Assembly (NCBI RefSeq): GCF_013373865.1
Contig: NC_050469.1
Coordinates: 27,699,546 to 27,763,545, forward strand
Reading direction: 5' to 3'
Length of the DNA: 64,000 bases
From: Monomorium pharaonis
Taxonomy: Eukaryota > Arthropoda > Insecta > Hymenoptera > Formicidae
Below the pieces are notes generated by a model that was not told where the DNA came from, did no database searches, and saw nothing but the letters and a program-made list of their open reading frames with translations. A program made the position numbers and the translations under genes. Numbering within the stretch: the stretch's first letter is position 1; each line of letters begins with the position of its first letter. Below, one piece after another: positions 49,457-62,007 of this stretch.

Positions 49457-52400
49457 GGCAGCGCCTTTTCTAATCCCACGAGTACCCGTGATCAGAAAAA
49501 ACGCCGTGTTGGTTCTTGGATTTAAAACATGATTTGCGTTTACTTACAATGGCCAGTGTGTTAGTTTTTATTTACTTCTAATTTTTCGCTTCTTTTTATC
49601 TTCACTAAAGTTTTTGAGGCACACCGATGACATGCTAATGTGCCGCCGCATTGGGTAAAAAAATTCCGATCTACAGTTTCTTTACTATTTTGACAGATTG
49701 ATTATGATAGAAAAAGTGAATTTGTGAATTTTGTAAGATATATTAGACGTATTAGTTGTGGTATTTTGACAACGCATCAAGTGTATAAATGACAGTGTTA
49801 TTTCTTCATTAAATATTTATATGTCACATCAACGTCAGGGAAAAAAATTCAAAAAAATACGCTTTTACATCTCATCTTAATAAGAAAACGGCCTTCGGCG
49901 ACCCGTAACAATTACACGCGTCAGCGCGGGAGGAAGGAGAGGGTATCCAACGATCTATGAAGTTACACACGCACGGACGTTCGTTTGCGCTCGCGGTACG
50001 TCACGGCATTTAGACGCGAAGGCGAAAGCCGTGCTCGAGCGACCCTCGACTCGAGCATGCGCGCGCGCACACATAGCACGGGGATTATTAATGAGTGCAT
50101 CTCAATCCGGCAATTTTTCCACGTCGCGCCGGGTAATGCACGAACCGCGGGGGGCGAGCAGGCTATATTGCCCTATCAATCAAAATGAGCCCGGCATGGC
50201 AACTGCCGCGCTCTCGGCGGCGCCTCGGTCCAAAAGCCTTTTCCCAGCAACGGTGGAAGCAGCGCCCATCTGAAAATCCCTCGGCCGTGATCCGCGTCCT
50301 TTGGTTATCAAGGACGAGAAGCGTAGAGAGGCGACGCGGAGGCATGCTGAAAGATTTCGGAGAAACCCTCCCCTCCTCCCGATTCGCATGGAAAAATCAT
50401 TAAATCGCACTTGCGGCGCCAGATATTTTGTCGTGACTTTTATTACGAGCTGTGTAATGTGTATTTAACGATTATCTTCGCGTCATTCTGTATATCTTCC
50501 GATCATCAGTCGGATTTATCTTATCATTTTGTACAATGCCGATATTTTTTAACAAAGACCAGCGGTAATGATAAGGCGTTACTTTTCTGAAGTAACGTTT
50601 GCCAACCCTAAGAATATCACAATTACTGAAGTAATTTTTTGATTGCATATAACTCGTGTAATTTTAAGAAAACAAACGGCGAAAAAGAAGGAAAAGTATG
50701 TTGCGAAGATCAAGCCAAGTCATCTTATTTCTAAGCATTTCAATCGAGCACTTCGAATCATATGCATGATGTAAACACCGCGCGTGTATTATTAACACGA
50801 CATTAATTTCACTCGCGAGCATTTGCGTTTACGCACGTGTAAATGATCGTCCGTGCTGATGCTGGAAGAGAAAGTTACCCCGATGCGATTACGCGGTAAT
50901 TATCCTTCTCTCACTTTTGGCGTCGTTTGACTTTCTCGACCTCGCCATGTAAATTATTTTGTACGTAAAAAGAATGACAGAAACTCTCCTATAACTCGAT
51001 CGGAAGGACAATGATTGTAAGATTAATTACAATCATTTATTGTTAGATTGAGTTGGCCATTGTTATGAAAGGATCTGTCGTCACGCCTATTAAAATCTTA
51101 AAGGGCCACATGTCAATTTCTGTCGAAACGTATTCATTATGGTTTATGTCAAAACGTTTGTCACTTTCTCCGGAATATATTTTCTTTCTTACATCGGTTT
51201 TGATACAATATTTGACAAAAGATATCGGCCCGAGAAAAAGAGATTTGTGTCACCGCGTTTAAAAGAATTATTTAGTAAATATTTAGTGTAAAGGAGGTTG
51301 ACTCGAGTCAAGAAATAAAGGAGAGAAGGATTGGGAGCATTGGCATTAGAAGCTGTTGGATACCAAGAAAATCTCATTAAGATAATATATTTTGCAAAGG
51401 TGAACTGTGTAACGTTGCATGTTCAAAGGAAAAAGAGAAAGGTTGTGCCACGTGGCTCCTAATTGCGGGTTCTGTTCGGACTGCCTCAAGTTCTTAAGGT
51501 TTGGAATTTGTCCCTAATCTAGGTGCTCTCATAAAAGACGCTAGAGAAGACCCAAAATAGAAAGAAAGACCTAAACGTTAGGTCCTAATGTAGGGTTAGT
51601 CGGTCACTTTTATCAACCTGCGCCGCTTTTCAACAGACGCTCTTACAAATATGTTTGCCACAACGCATCCTTTCTCAGTCTCTTTGTAGCAGATACCGTT
51701 GTTAGTTTGGGATAAATTAAAGGTTTGTAGATTATAGAGAAAGACAGTAATATATCTTTTTTTTTGTAAAATAAAATAATACATTTTACAATAGGAGAAT
51801 ATTTAAAAAGTTGATAATAATAATCAAACTTTGATGAAATAATTTTAATTAAGTGGTTGATTAATATAATCCATTTTTAATTATATTACTGTTATTTATC
51901 TTTAACTGTTTTTTTAGTATTTGTTTATTTTTAAAATTGAACGTTTTACATGTCCATAACATTGAAACAAATTAAATCTTGACGAATTGAAAAAAGTAAT
52001 TTTTATAACAAGTAATAGAGCATTTTTGACATTTGCGATATTGATTGATCTAACATGTCGACTAATTGTTTTGGACTATGTAATAAATAATCACAAATGA
52101 TGAGATTTACAACTTATATAAATTATCTCAAAATGATATTGCAAACTGCAATGCTTTTCGTAACTTATCTAAATATACCAAAACGAAATTAACTCTTTAT
52201 TAAATTTTAATAGACTATGTGTGTTATGTTGTTTTATAAATTATAATATTTATAATAGAAAAATAACACATACTTGCAGTTTATTATAATCACACAAAAT
52301 TAAAATGCTTTGCTTGACAGAAAATATATACAAAAAGATATAACTGTTTCTTTTATGTAAGTGAATTAATAATAAGTTTTTTTATTTATAAAAATGTCTA

Positions 52401-53731
52401 ATGTGTTTACGCTTGCTCTAACGTTCGCATATTAACATCGGATAGCTCATAAATTACACGCAGCCGGCGAAGAGTCCGTTAAAAAAGACATTACGGCAGC
52501 AGGACGTTTTTGGATCATTACCGAGGCCATTGTGGTAATGAGCGAATGATTGGACAGGATAGAACAGAGTGGTTCGTAGGCGTGTTCGCGTCTTCGTCAC
52601 GGAGTGAGACACGCTGAAGTGTCAGGGGCGTGCGCGTGAAATCACGCGATTCCAATAATGGGTGGGCGAGAGCGGCATCGTCACGGAAGCAGAAAAAGCT
52701 TGGACAGATGGACGTAATTGAACGTATCGGGGAATCCCGTCTGGGCGTTTCCGTTTCTCCGTGTTTGTCTTTAACGTACGTTGAAGATTACTATGGGAGC
52801 GATAATATTTAAAAATGCCAGAAATCACCGTCAGACTGTGTTATTTACTGTATTATATATACATATATTCAAGATGCATGAAATTGTTCGTAGCGGAAGA
52901 TTATAGTTGATATGTAGATGTTATTCTTTAATATCGAAATTGAAACTGACTTTTTTTTCTTTGCGTATCAAAATTATGCATATGCACAAAATATACTTTT
53001 TCGCCCAAATCTGTCTTAGGTCAATTTTTTTATTATATAATATGGGTGTTACATAAACTCGTCTAAAATAGTTAACATAATTTTTTAGGATTTTTGTAAA
53101 TTATGTTTATATAATTTATATTTAGCAAGAAAATCAAATTTTGCTAATTCCAATATGCCTGTAAATATATGTACGCAATTTTAATTATGAAGCTGGGACG
53201 TTTAGTTATCGGGGCGCGTGCTCAAAGAGTCCGCCGATTGATAGCCCGTAATTACAACTTATTCTAAGGCCTTATAAAAGGAACACCTTCGTTGAGTGTT
53301 GCCAGTTCCCCGGGAGATGTTGCTAACGCTAAAGCGGAAAACAAGCAACTTCGTGCTCGCGAAAGGAATCTTTTAATAACGCGGAATAGCGTTATACACA
53401 TACACGCGGTTCGATACGGCGTATTATCGATGGGGGCACCGCCGCTGATACCTAAGTGAATTACGGCATATATGTATTTAAGCGCGCGCGATGGTCTATG
53501 GGCTGCGGCCTGAAATCGATTCCGCGATTCGATTTGCGGTCGCGAGGACTCGTGGTGGACCGAGCCATCAAGAAGCGGGGCCCGTCCGCGATCCGGAGAG
53601 GATAATGATCCCGAACTCATTTCGCGATCATTCTCTCTGATTGATCTGATTAGTCCGGCCTCGGAACAGGTCGATCGGTAAATGATCTCGAGCGATCTCA
53701 ATCAGCTTCCGAAAAAAATAAAACGGCATCA
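49457..53731. other. non-coding stretch
   Basis: No gene recognised. 49900-50400 and 53190-53680 are CpG-rich, while 51770-52430 and 52830-53180 are AT-rich. A hairpin pair at 50577-50636 is listed separately. Confidence 0.45.
50577..50636. repeat. two adjacent hairpins with related arms
   Basis: CGTTACTT-TTCTG-AAGTAACG (50577-50597) has 8-bp perfect arms. AATTACT-GA-AGTAATT (50621-50636) has 7-bp perfect arms. They are 23 bp apart and share the TACT/AGTA arm core. Confidence 0.6.
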
Positions 53732-53764
<33 letters not shown>

Positions 53765-53766
53765 TT
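53732..53766. repeat. CT microsatellite
   Basis: CT run followed by TTTCTCTC. Overlapping long frames on both strands are low-complexity artefacts. Confidence 0.85.
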
Positions 53767-56700
53767 ATTTCTCTTCCCTGTCCAAAGGGCTGTTCTTCTC
53801 GGCTTCTTCCTCTCATTTGCCCTCTGTATCCCTGTCTTTTGCCTCTTCTTCTTTCTCTGCCATTCCTTTCATCTCTCCACACGATAATGAGAGCCTCCCA
53901 TGTGGAAAAGGGATTATTTGCGGCACGGGATCGAAAATGCCGTGCGAGCCTCATTATCGGATGCACGACTACCACGATTCTGGAGCGGCTCTCGTTTCGA
54001 CATCGTTCCTCTCGATCCCTCTCCGAGGCCCGCGGCAGGTAGAGAGACCGCCGCCGCAGATCTTTCTTCCTCCATCGTGCCGCTATCGGCGAGGAATTGC
54101 TGAAACCGTAAATCAACGGCAAGGCCGGGTTAGGGGTCGAGGAATTGGAGCGGCCTGCTCCTCCTTGCCTTTACGTCACGAGCACGACACGGCAGTTAAC
54201 TGAAATGCGGTCGCTACGAGAATACAGGTGTTGCATCGTTAGACGATGCTAGTGTACGAGGTGGATTCGGATAAACTTATTATTACCGGAAATCGGTGCG
54301 CGAATCAGCACTGGCAAACGATTTAATGAACATTTGCGAAATTATAGTACGGTCGATCGTCTGCAGTTCTTCTTACATTTTTCTTTCTAAGAAGAGGCAC
54401 AAAGTCCAAAAACGACACGAATGGTTTCGTTGCAAACCTGATTGAAGGCAATTGTAATTATTGTAATATTACTTTATTATTAATTCCATTATATTATTAT
54501 TATTCTTTTTTTCTTTTGCAAAAGTCTGCAAAGATTTTAGGATTTCTAGCGACGTTTTATTTTCCTGTGGAGTTTTTAAACACTTACTTCGAAAATATTT
54601 CCTTTGAAAGGTTGCGCGAGACTTCCGGCTTTACTACTATTCCCTCGCGATACACCCGGCGAGCGGTGTTGTGCACTTATCTTAACATTATCTGGATAAT
54701 TATGAAACGCTTAAAAGGCCCCGGTCGCGACATCCCCAATAAACGTTTATCTATCCATCTCCGCACGATTTTACCTGTCCACGATTTAACGGTCGCCGCG
54801 TCGACCGTTCGCCGCCGCATTCTCGTTTACGATTCTGTCCGCTTCTTCTTCCCTGCACGCACCTGCGCGCGTAGTGCGTGCACGCGTGCGCGCATAACCG
54901 GGACGTCGAAAACAGAGAAGAAACGTCACGCATCGCGCCGAGATCCGCGTCGACTATGGCACGCCTTTAATAGTTTACGACGAAACGTTTAATCGCCGAC
55001 CATTCGGATTCTTTTCGCGGGCAAATTGGACAACCGCTTGATAGCGTTTACGCGTCAGCTCGGAGCAGTGCCGCCGCCGCCGCCTGATTACACGCTCCGG
55101 TACGCGCGAGAGTGCCACTACACGCTTCCTAGTTTCCGTTCAAACGGACAGCCATTGGCTGGCACGTGTCGAGACCGATAAAATGTAACGATAGGAAGAA
55201 TGGAAGAATATTTGAAGAACCGAAACACGGTATTATATCGGCGAACAATACGTGAAGCAATAGTAAGAAATGGGTGTACGAATGGCTTACTCCTCTTGTC
55301 GGCGATTTACGGAAACGAATAAATTTTAATTGCGAGAAGAGAAAGTGCAGCCCTTGTTTTCTTACGTAACCATTTGTTATACCATTCAGCATTTCTCTGC
55401 GGTACGTTTTCTAAGCATTTAAGTCAACTCTGTCTCGACCAAAATTTCGATACCTTCGATACCACATTTCATAATTGTCTTACATTTACGAGCACCACAT
55501 TAGGTTTAGATTACATGTACGAAAAAAGCTTGTACGAAATTATTGGTCATTACCCGTAAATCTAGAGATATTAACATCATGTCATGTTCTCGTATAATAA
55601 TGTTGCACGCGGATACATGACTGGAGGAAAACATCGGCGAGCGATGAACCACGTCAAAACCTTTCCCGCGACTCTTCGAGACAGTCTTCGGATCGTTAGT
55701 CACGGCTGATTAGTGGAACGTGCTCGTGCATAGATCGTTGGTTGCCATTGTTTAGTCCGATGTTCCACGAAAGCTTCCTGCGACGCAAACTTTGCACAGC
55801 CATCCCTCGCGCGGAAGTATAGATTCGCAGTTAAACAAGCAAGAATAACTCGCGCTTTCAGTCGGAAATTTCGCGAAACATCAAAACGCGGAGCACCGAA
55901 CATATATCGAACGTCCAGGTTTTGTGCCTGTCGCGGGAACACGCGATATGAAACGTGCTGGGCGCGAGCACGCGATACACAATCCGCTTCTAGTTAACGT
56001 TCGTCTGGAGTTCGGAGTATTCGCAGGATGCCGTTCCGGAATTCCGTTCCAGTTCGTTTAATGAGGAACGGCTTTTTAGCATTCCTACGTAAGCGAACCG
56101 AGCCAGCGTGAGAACCGCGAAATGTGGGGTCGCGGCCCATAAAATCCGTGACTCAGGCGCGCGCAGTTCGGCGCACAGATTGTTGCCGTGTGCGATACGT
56201 ACGGGAGGAGGAAAACCCAAGTCGGGGCCAAGCACGTAATCGCACACGGCTAAACGTACGTTAGCGCCCGCCGCGTTTATCGGCGCCCAGAGACGCGGGA
56301 GTACTTTTCGTCGTGCCCGCATCCGCGGGCGCGCATCGTTCGAGGAGCCGTGCCTCGTTTAATCTTCACCGCGGCCCGTTTTCGAAATACCGCAAATTAG
56401 AATGTTACAGGTCGAGTCGCGGGTCTTGCGTTCGAGGAGAACTGAGTTGTCGGTGGATACACAGCGACAGGTATAAAGTATAGACCCGGCTGCTCTCTGT
56501 AGCAGCTCTGACCTGTACGGCAATTATGATCGTATCGGGTTCGCTTTGGCGTACGCCGTTGGCGAACGTTTCGCTAATATTTTGTTTAATTTCTCTGCCG
56601 GGCGCGCGCACGCAACTGAAAGTCTTACGCAATTGGTGGATGCAACTTTCCGCGTGGCATCGCAAATCACGCTGTGATTTATAAACGGCTTGTAATGTCA

Positions 56701-59700
56701 TATAACGGCGGCCACCTTTCTATACTCTGAATAAGATGCATCTACTTCTTCACGGACACTTGAATGTGAATTTAAAGAGACTAATGTCTGAAATATTTAG
56801 GGTTTTTTTTATTAGGTTTTATGTGCATTATTGCGACGTCTTTTACATTTGCATTAATGTAAATTACTGTAATCGAAGTGATTTTTTTTTTTCTATTTCT
56901 TGGCAACGTTTAATTTTATGTAATATAATTTAATGCACGCGTTTATTTATGACGATATATTTATCATTTGCATCGAAATAGTTAAAAGTTGAAATCAACT
57001 AAAGATTGAAGAAAACGTGACTGTTCGATTTAAAAAAGTACTCAGTTGTCAATATTCAAGCTATGATACCGCATTCTGATGAGATTGGTCGTCTTGCCAC
57101 AATCGACATCTGATTTAGCGAGCGAATTAAATCACATCTACGACGAAGCCGTAATAAACGTTGCTCCAAACGACTCCAATTGGGGTGCACGTCCAATTAG
57201 ATCCCTCCTGGAGGAACAAAGCAAATCGTCCCTCGACGATTTGACATTTTCCCTGGACAAGCAGCGGGTGGTCCGTTGCCGTTCTCCTTTCCTACGTTAG
57301 ATACGATACAAATTTCGACTATAATCTTCTCGATTAAGTCGAGCGGGCTTACGAGCGAGTCGAGGAAATAGACAAAAAGCGGATCGGGGTTCGTAGTCAC
57401 GAATGCCAGCCGTCTCTCTGGGAGCTGCAAGCGTGGAAGGATACGCTGTTGCTGCCGTTGCTGCCGTTAGTGCGTCATTGAGGGAGAGAGGGAGGAAGTG
57501 AAGGTACACAAGCAGGCAGTCGGGCGAAGGGGTAGCAGCGAGATGCATTTCGTGGATTAAGAAGGTTATATACCTGGCGGTCTCACGGCGAGCCGGCGCG
57601 GTAGGAGTCTAATAAGATGTAACTAAATTATGATTGGATTCATCATTGCCGCGAACGGAATTGGTATGGTCGATCGCTTCTGCGAGCTGGAGCGCGGCCC
57701 GGGACGGCGCTGTCCGGTCAATAATTCATCGGCCCTGGGGCTTTCCATATGAAGCGTGATATACCGTGATCCCGAATGAGCGATTGCCAACGGTAAAGCG
57801 AGACGGAACAGGGGGATCCACTCTCTGCGCTTCGGTTCTTCTGCATACTCCTGTTTCTGCTTGCGATCCGTCCGGCCGCGTCTGTGTTCCTTTTGGACGG
57901 GGGGTTGCTGTTACGTAGTAGATACGCGAAGGCGAACCAATGAAGGCTCTCCGAAGGTATTATGTTGACTCTTGTTGATGGTGTGGTGCCGTACACACTT
58001 CCGTGCGTCTTCGACGTTAGACAGTAGACGGAGACGAGGGAGGAATCGCAAATTTTTCACTTAATTAAAAAAATCCCCCTGCCAAGAGAATCGAAAAAAG
58101 ATTTCTCGTTGATTACTTTTAACGGCGTTTCGTTAAAGTGTTATAATATCTCACTAAACATAATATGTTTTTACAAAACAATGAAAAAAAAGGGTGATAT
58201 TATCAATGTACGGGCATTAGTTATTATTTTCTTTTTTCGAAGGAACTTTGAAAGATGCTTTGATCTCATTGACGATCACGTTCCCCTTTCGTCAAGACTC
58301 TGACATAAACGAATGAGAAGGACGATGAGACTGGACAGGAGCGAAGAAGAAAAGGAAGAACCGCCGCGTGACTTAGCGCTTATGCAAAACGCGCGTAAAC
58401 GTTCGTTTTGTTGGTTGAATTAGCCCGACGTAGGTTTCTCGGCTCTCGAAGAAAGGGAGCGGAGGACGCGAGTGAAGAACGGGGAAAGGGATGTTCGCTC
58501 CCCCTCTCTCCTCCTTCAGCATTCTCCCCGTCCTCTCTGCTCTGCCACCCTTGGAGCCAATCACGGACTAGTCATCCTCAGCCAGAGGCCCCTCGTATCT
58601 CAGCCATACCAGAAGGGTGATTTTTGCATGTCACGTGGGCAAACGGGCGCGCATCGTGAATGCCCGTCGTTAGGCCCTCGTTGTGCTACGATGATGTCGG
58701 TTTCACGCAACGATACGCCCCGAGGACTACCACGAAGAGCGCTCGCTCCACTTTAGCCCCATTCCGAGGGCCTCTTCCGTCGTGATTCGGGCGAATTTAC
58801 TCGCGCAATACGATGTGATGCGAGAGTCCACCTCTCGTATCTGGCCATTTATTATACATGGACATGTAATCTTTGGTATTAACGGTGACTGTCGATAACA
58901 ACAGGGTGTTCTACTCATTCTTCGATATATTTGAATAGAAATGGATAAAAAGACAACGAGATTAAATCTATGCAATTTTTTATATTAAATAATAAAAATT
59001 ACGATAATATTGATTGTAAAAATGAATAAAAAAGTAATTTAAGTGGTAAATATAATCTATAAAGAACTTTTAAATAATAAGATATTAGGAACAAATATAC
59101 AAATAACGTTAATAATGATAAAGTAAATTTGGCCTGATATGTATAACATAAATCGAAGAAGGAAATGTTATTTTCATAGCGAATCTTAGCTGAATAATAT
59201 TTCTATGTCACTCTTAAAATTTATTTTTTAGTTCTATAAATATATATTAAATAATTGAAATTAATGATAAATTAAAATACAAAATTATTATAATACTCTT
59301 AGATTTTGGAGTTAATGTAAAAAAAAAAACGAAATTATATTGCAATGTGAAATATTGTGTTACTAAACGATGACAAAGTTCTTTATTTAAAAAATTTGAA
59401 GGTCATTGTCAGACAAAAGCTATTGTTCTGAACTAAACAACTGTAAAGAAAAAGAACCCTTCATTTTAAACCTTTTTTACGAGGTGTCTCAATTGACTCC
59501 AATAGGATTACAAGCAACTTTCTCAAACGAACTCTACATAAAAATGTGAAATTGTATTTAAATAATACAAGGCTATTAAATTTATACTAAGAAAGTTGCT
59601 AAGTAAAAGTGGTGACCGTTAAAAAGAAAGTAGTCGTTCAAAAAGATTTAGATCAATTTTTATGGTAACACGTTTTTGCTTTTACTCTTATTTTTCCGAA

Positions 59701-61917
59701 AAAAAACTTGATGAATTTTGTACACTTTTCCTTAAGAAATTGAGTACGTAAACCCGGAAGACAGTTGATATATAGAGATAATTATTTATGATGCTAAGTG
59801 ATACGAAACGTCATTAGAAATATACAACAATTTTAAACACAAGCAACTGACGATTGCATTTAAAGAACGGTTGTTATCGAACATATATAATTATATAATT
59901 TATGATCAAATGTATATTTTCATTAGATAGTGTATATTTAGAACAAAATTTTTCGTGCATAGAAACATTTTTTGCTACTGCGGTGACGAATGTGTAGGAT
60001 GTGAAGAATGGAACGCGGAAATATACGTTTGATTTTTTCACAATAGAGAGAAAACTCATAAAGTATTGCATGGGTTCTCGGGCACACTTTAAACCTCGTA
60101 ATTTTTTAAAACTCTAATTCTCTTTCTGCTTCCGCTATACTTTATAACTGGTTGTTCTGGTCGAGGTCTTTTTAAAATTATTGCCGACTAGAGAAATAGA
60201 TCTTAGCAAGGGGTGGCGTTATTGACGTTGTACAGTTATGTTCCGCATAGTTTTGATCTTTCGGTATTTAACCTAGTAATAATTTTCTCAGTTTTTTTAA
60301 CATTTCATGGCCACACGGGCGCATAAAAAAATCGGTCGGTCATAAGTTGCCCTAGTACTGCATTAGCTTTACAGTCCACTACCTGAGAGAAAAACTGCCC
60401 TTACGGGACATGTAATATATGAGATCAGTTCTTCGATTTTAAAAAAATTTTGAAGATGTTTCTATCTTAGCAAATTTTTGTTCTAAAAAATTGCAACTGC
60501 TATTTTACGCTTGTTTATTTCCCATCTCATAAGTTAGACTCTACGTCTTTTTACCTGGTGAGAAAGTAAGGAATTATGTGCTTACGGAAAAAAATGTCTG
60601 AGCTCTATTTTCTCGACCTATTTATGATATCGTAAAAAACACATTTCGCGTAAAAGAGTATTTGTTTTTGCGATATTTATTATGATACACTTTAAACTCA
60701 TTGTCAAAGTTGTACTAAATCTAAGTATAATGGCCTGCTGTTTTGTACTTTGTTTGTCATACTTTCACTGTAACATTGTCTAAATTTAAGGTATAAAAAC
60801 GACGTTTTTTTCCATACATATTCCTTTCTTTATCGATTTCCCTTTACGAACATATTTCTGTTAATTTTCAAGTTTTATTTATATATGAAACCTTTATTTA
60901 TTTATTAATAACAAGATCAATCTAACGTAAATGCTCCCACGAATATTTATATGCGACGCAAGATCTAGAAACAAAGGTACGGGGGACGAGACCGATCGGC
61001 GGACGGCAGATACACATCCTGTGTCCCGGGTCGAATGACGCAGCAACCTGCAGACTGTCCTGTCGCTTCTTGATGAGCACGACGAGAGACATCGTCCGCC
61101 GATTCAAGGTATCGATGTCCGACCCCTCGCGACCCCGGCTTGTCGTGGCCGTCGTGCCTCTTACACGCGAAGCGGAACGGACTGCGATATACAGCGAGGC
61201 TGCAGGTTCTGATTGCTCTCCGCAGATGTGACAGATCCGCCCCCCCCCCCCCTTCGCCACGGGACACGGACGGGAATTTGTCGATGTACCCTCGCGGAGG
61301 AGCTGGTAGGTCGCCCCTCCCGATCAGCGGGCGATATATCGTCCCGGCCGGATATTATATATGTATACATATCGGTCGTCACTCTCTCGCCGGGCCGTTC
61401 GCATCGTTTGCTCGCTCGTGCGGTAAACATCGATGCGATTAAATACCGCGTTCGCGGCCCGATCCCGAGGAATCCGGCACGGCGTAAGCGATACGCCGGG
61501 ATAAAGATCATACGATCGCTTTCGCAACACTTCACAAGTCGAAGCTTGCTTTATGCCTTTCCATTATACAATTCCCGCGAGTGCATATCGCCGGGATTGC
61601 GTAAAGCATTATTTAATGTCGCTTAAACAAGCGCGCGTGCGTGTGGATCGTTACGTGAAACGATGGCTGGCAAACAGACTGCCCGTCGCGGACGCGCCGT
61701 TATTTGGACTACCTGACATACACATACACACGCGCGTGACTCTATTTTTTTACTCATTAACAGACCTTATCGCCGTGTTATCGGTTTTATCTAAATTCGT
61801 GTGATAGTCGACTGTCTTACGAATTACCTTGCGTAGATCGTGATTTATGTCTCCCCAGGCTATGCCACGTGATAATTCAAAAGAATTTTATCTGATTTAG
61901 TTGAAGTAGGCACTTAC
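53767..61917. other. non-coding stretch, GC-rich to 58.8 kb then AT-rich
   Basis: No gene recognised. CpG-rich blocks lie at 53780-54200, 54600-55120, 55600-56700, 57080-58060 and 58420-58800, and again at 60950-61740. 58900-60900 is AT-rich and includes an 11-bp inverted repeat (AGCAACTTTCT at 59513-59523 and its complement at 59590-59600). A CCG triplet run is at 55071-55084. Confidence 0.4.
61240..61252. repeat. homopolymer of 13 C
   Basis: Thirteen consecutive C in a CpG-rich block (G13 on the minus strand). It is a likely site of length error in sequencing or assembly. Confidence 0.9.
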
Positions 61918-62007
61918 CCTTTCCTTCTGAATTGAAATATTTCCATTATTGTTCCAATCCAAGAGTTTGTCGTCAAAGAACACTTGTCTCGGCACACAGC
62001 AATACAT
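61918..62007 (-). CDS. unidentified exon-like segment, 30 codons
   Basis: On the minus strand an ATG at 62007 opens a frame (MYCCVPRQVFFDDKLL, then DWNNNGNISIQKER) that ends exactly at a near-perfect donor, AGG|gtaagtgc. The frame is also open nine codons upstream of the ATG, to a TAA. It ends in phase 0. The string D-x-N-x-N-G-x-I resembles a calcium-binding EF-hand loop, but position 12 is Lys rather than Glu, so this is weak. It sits in AT-rich DNA, where chance open frames are less likely. I do not recognise the protein. It could be an exon of an unknown minus-strand gene or, since its phase fits, an alternative upstream exon of the receptor gene 44 kb away. Confidence 0.35.

Noticed and set aside
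53628..54203. Long frames on both strands near a CT repeat
   Set aside because: Overlapping opposite-strand frames in low-complexity, GC-rich DNA; no domain recognised.
59513..59600. 11-bp inverted repeat as possible transposon ends
   Set aside because: Arms are short, neighbouring bases do not pair, and no target duplication is visible.
60922..61267. Minus-strand frame with a zinc-finger-like string (GGRICHICGEQ)
   Set aside because: Only one CxxC pair is present, it starts in a poly-G run, and the rest has no second metal site or similarity.
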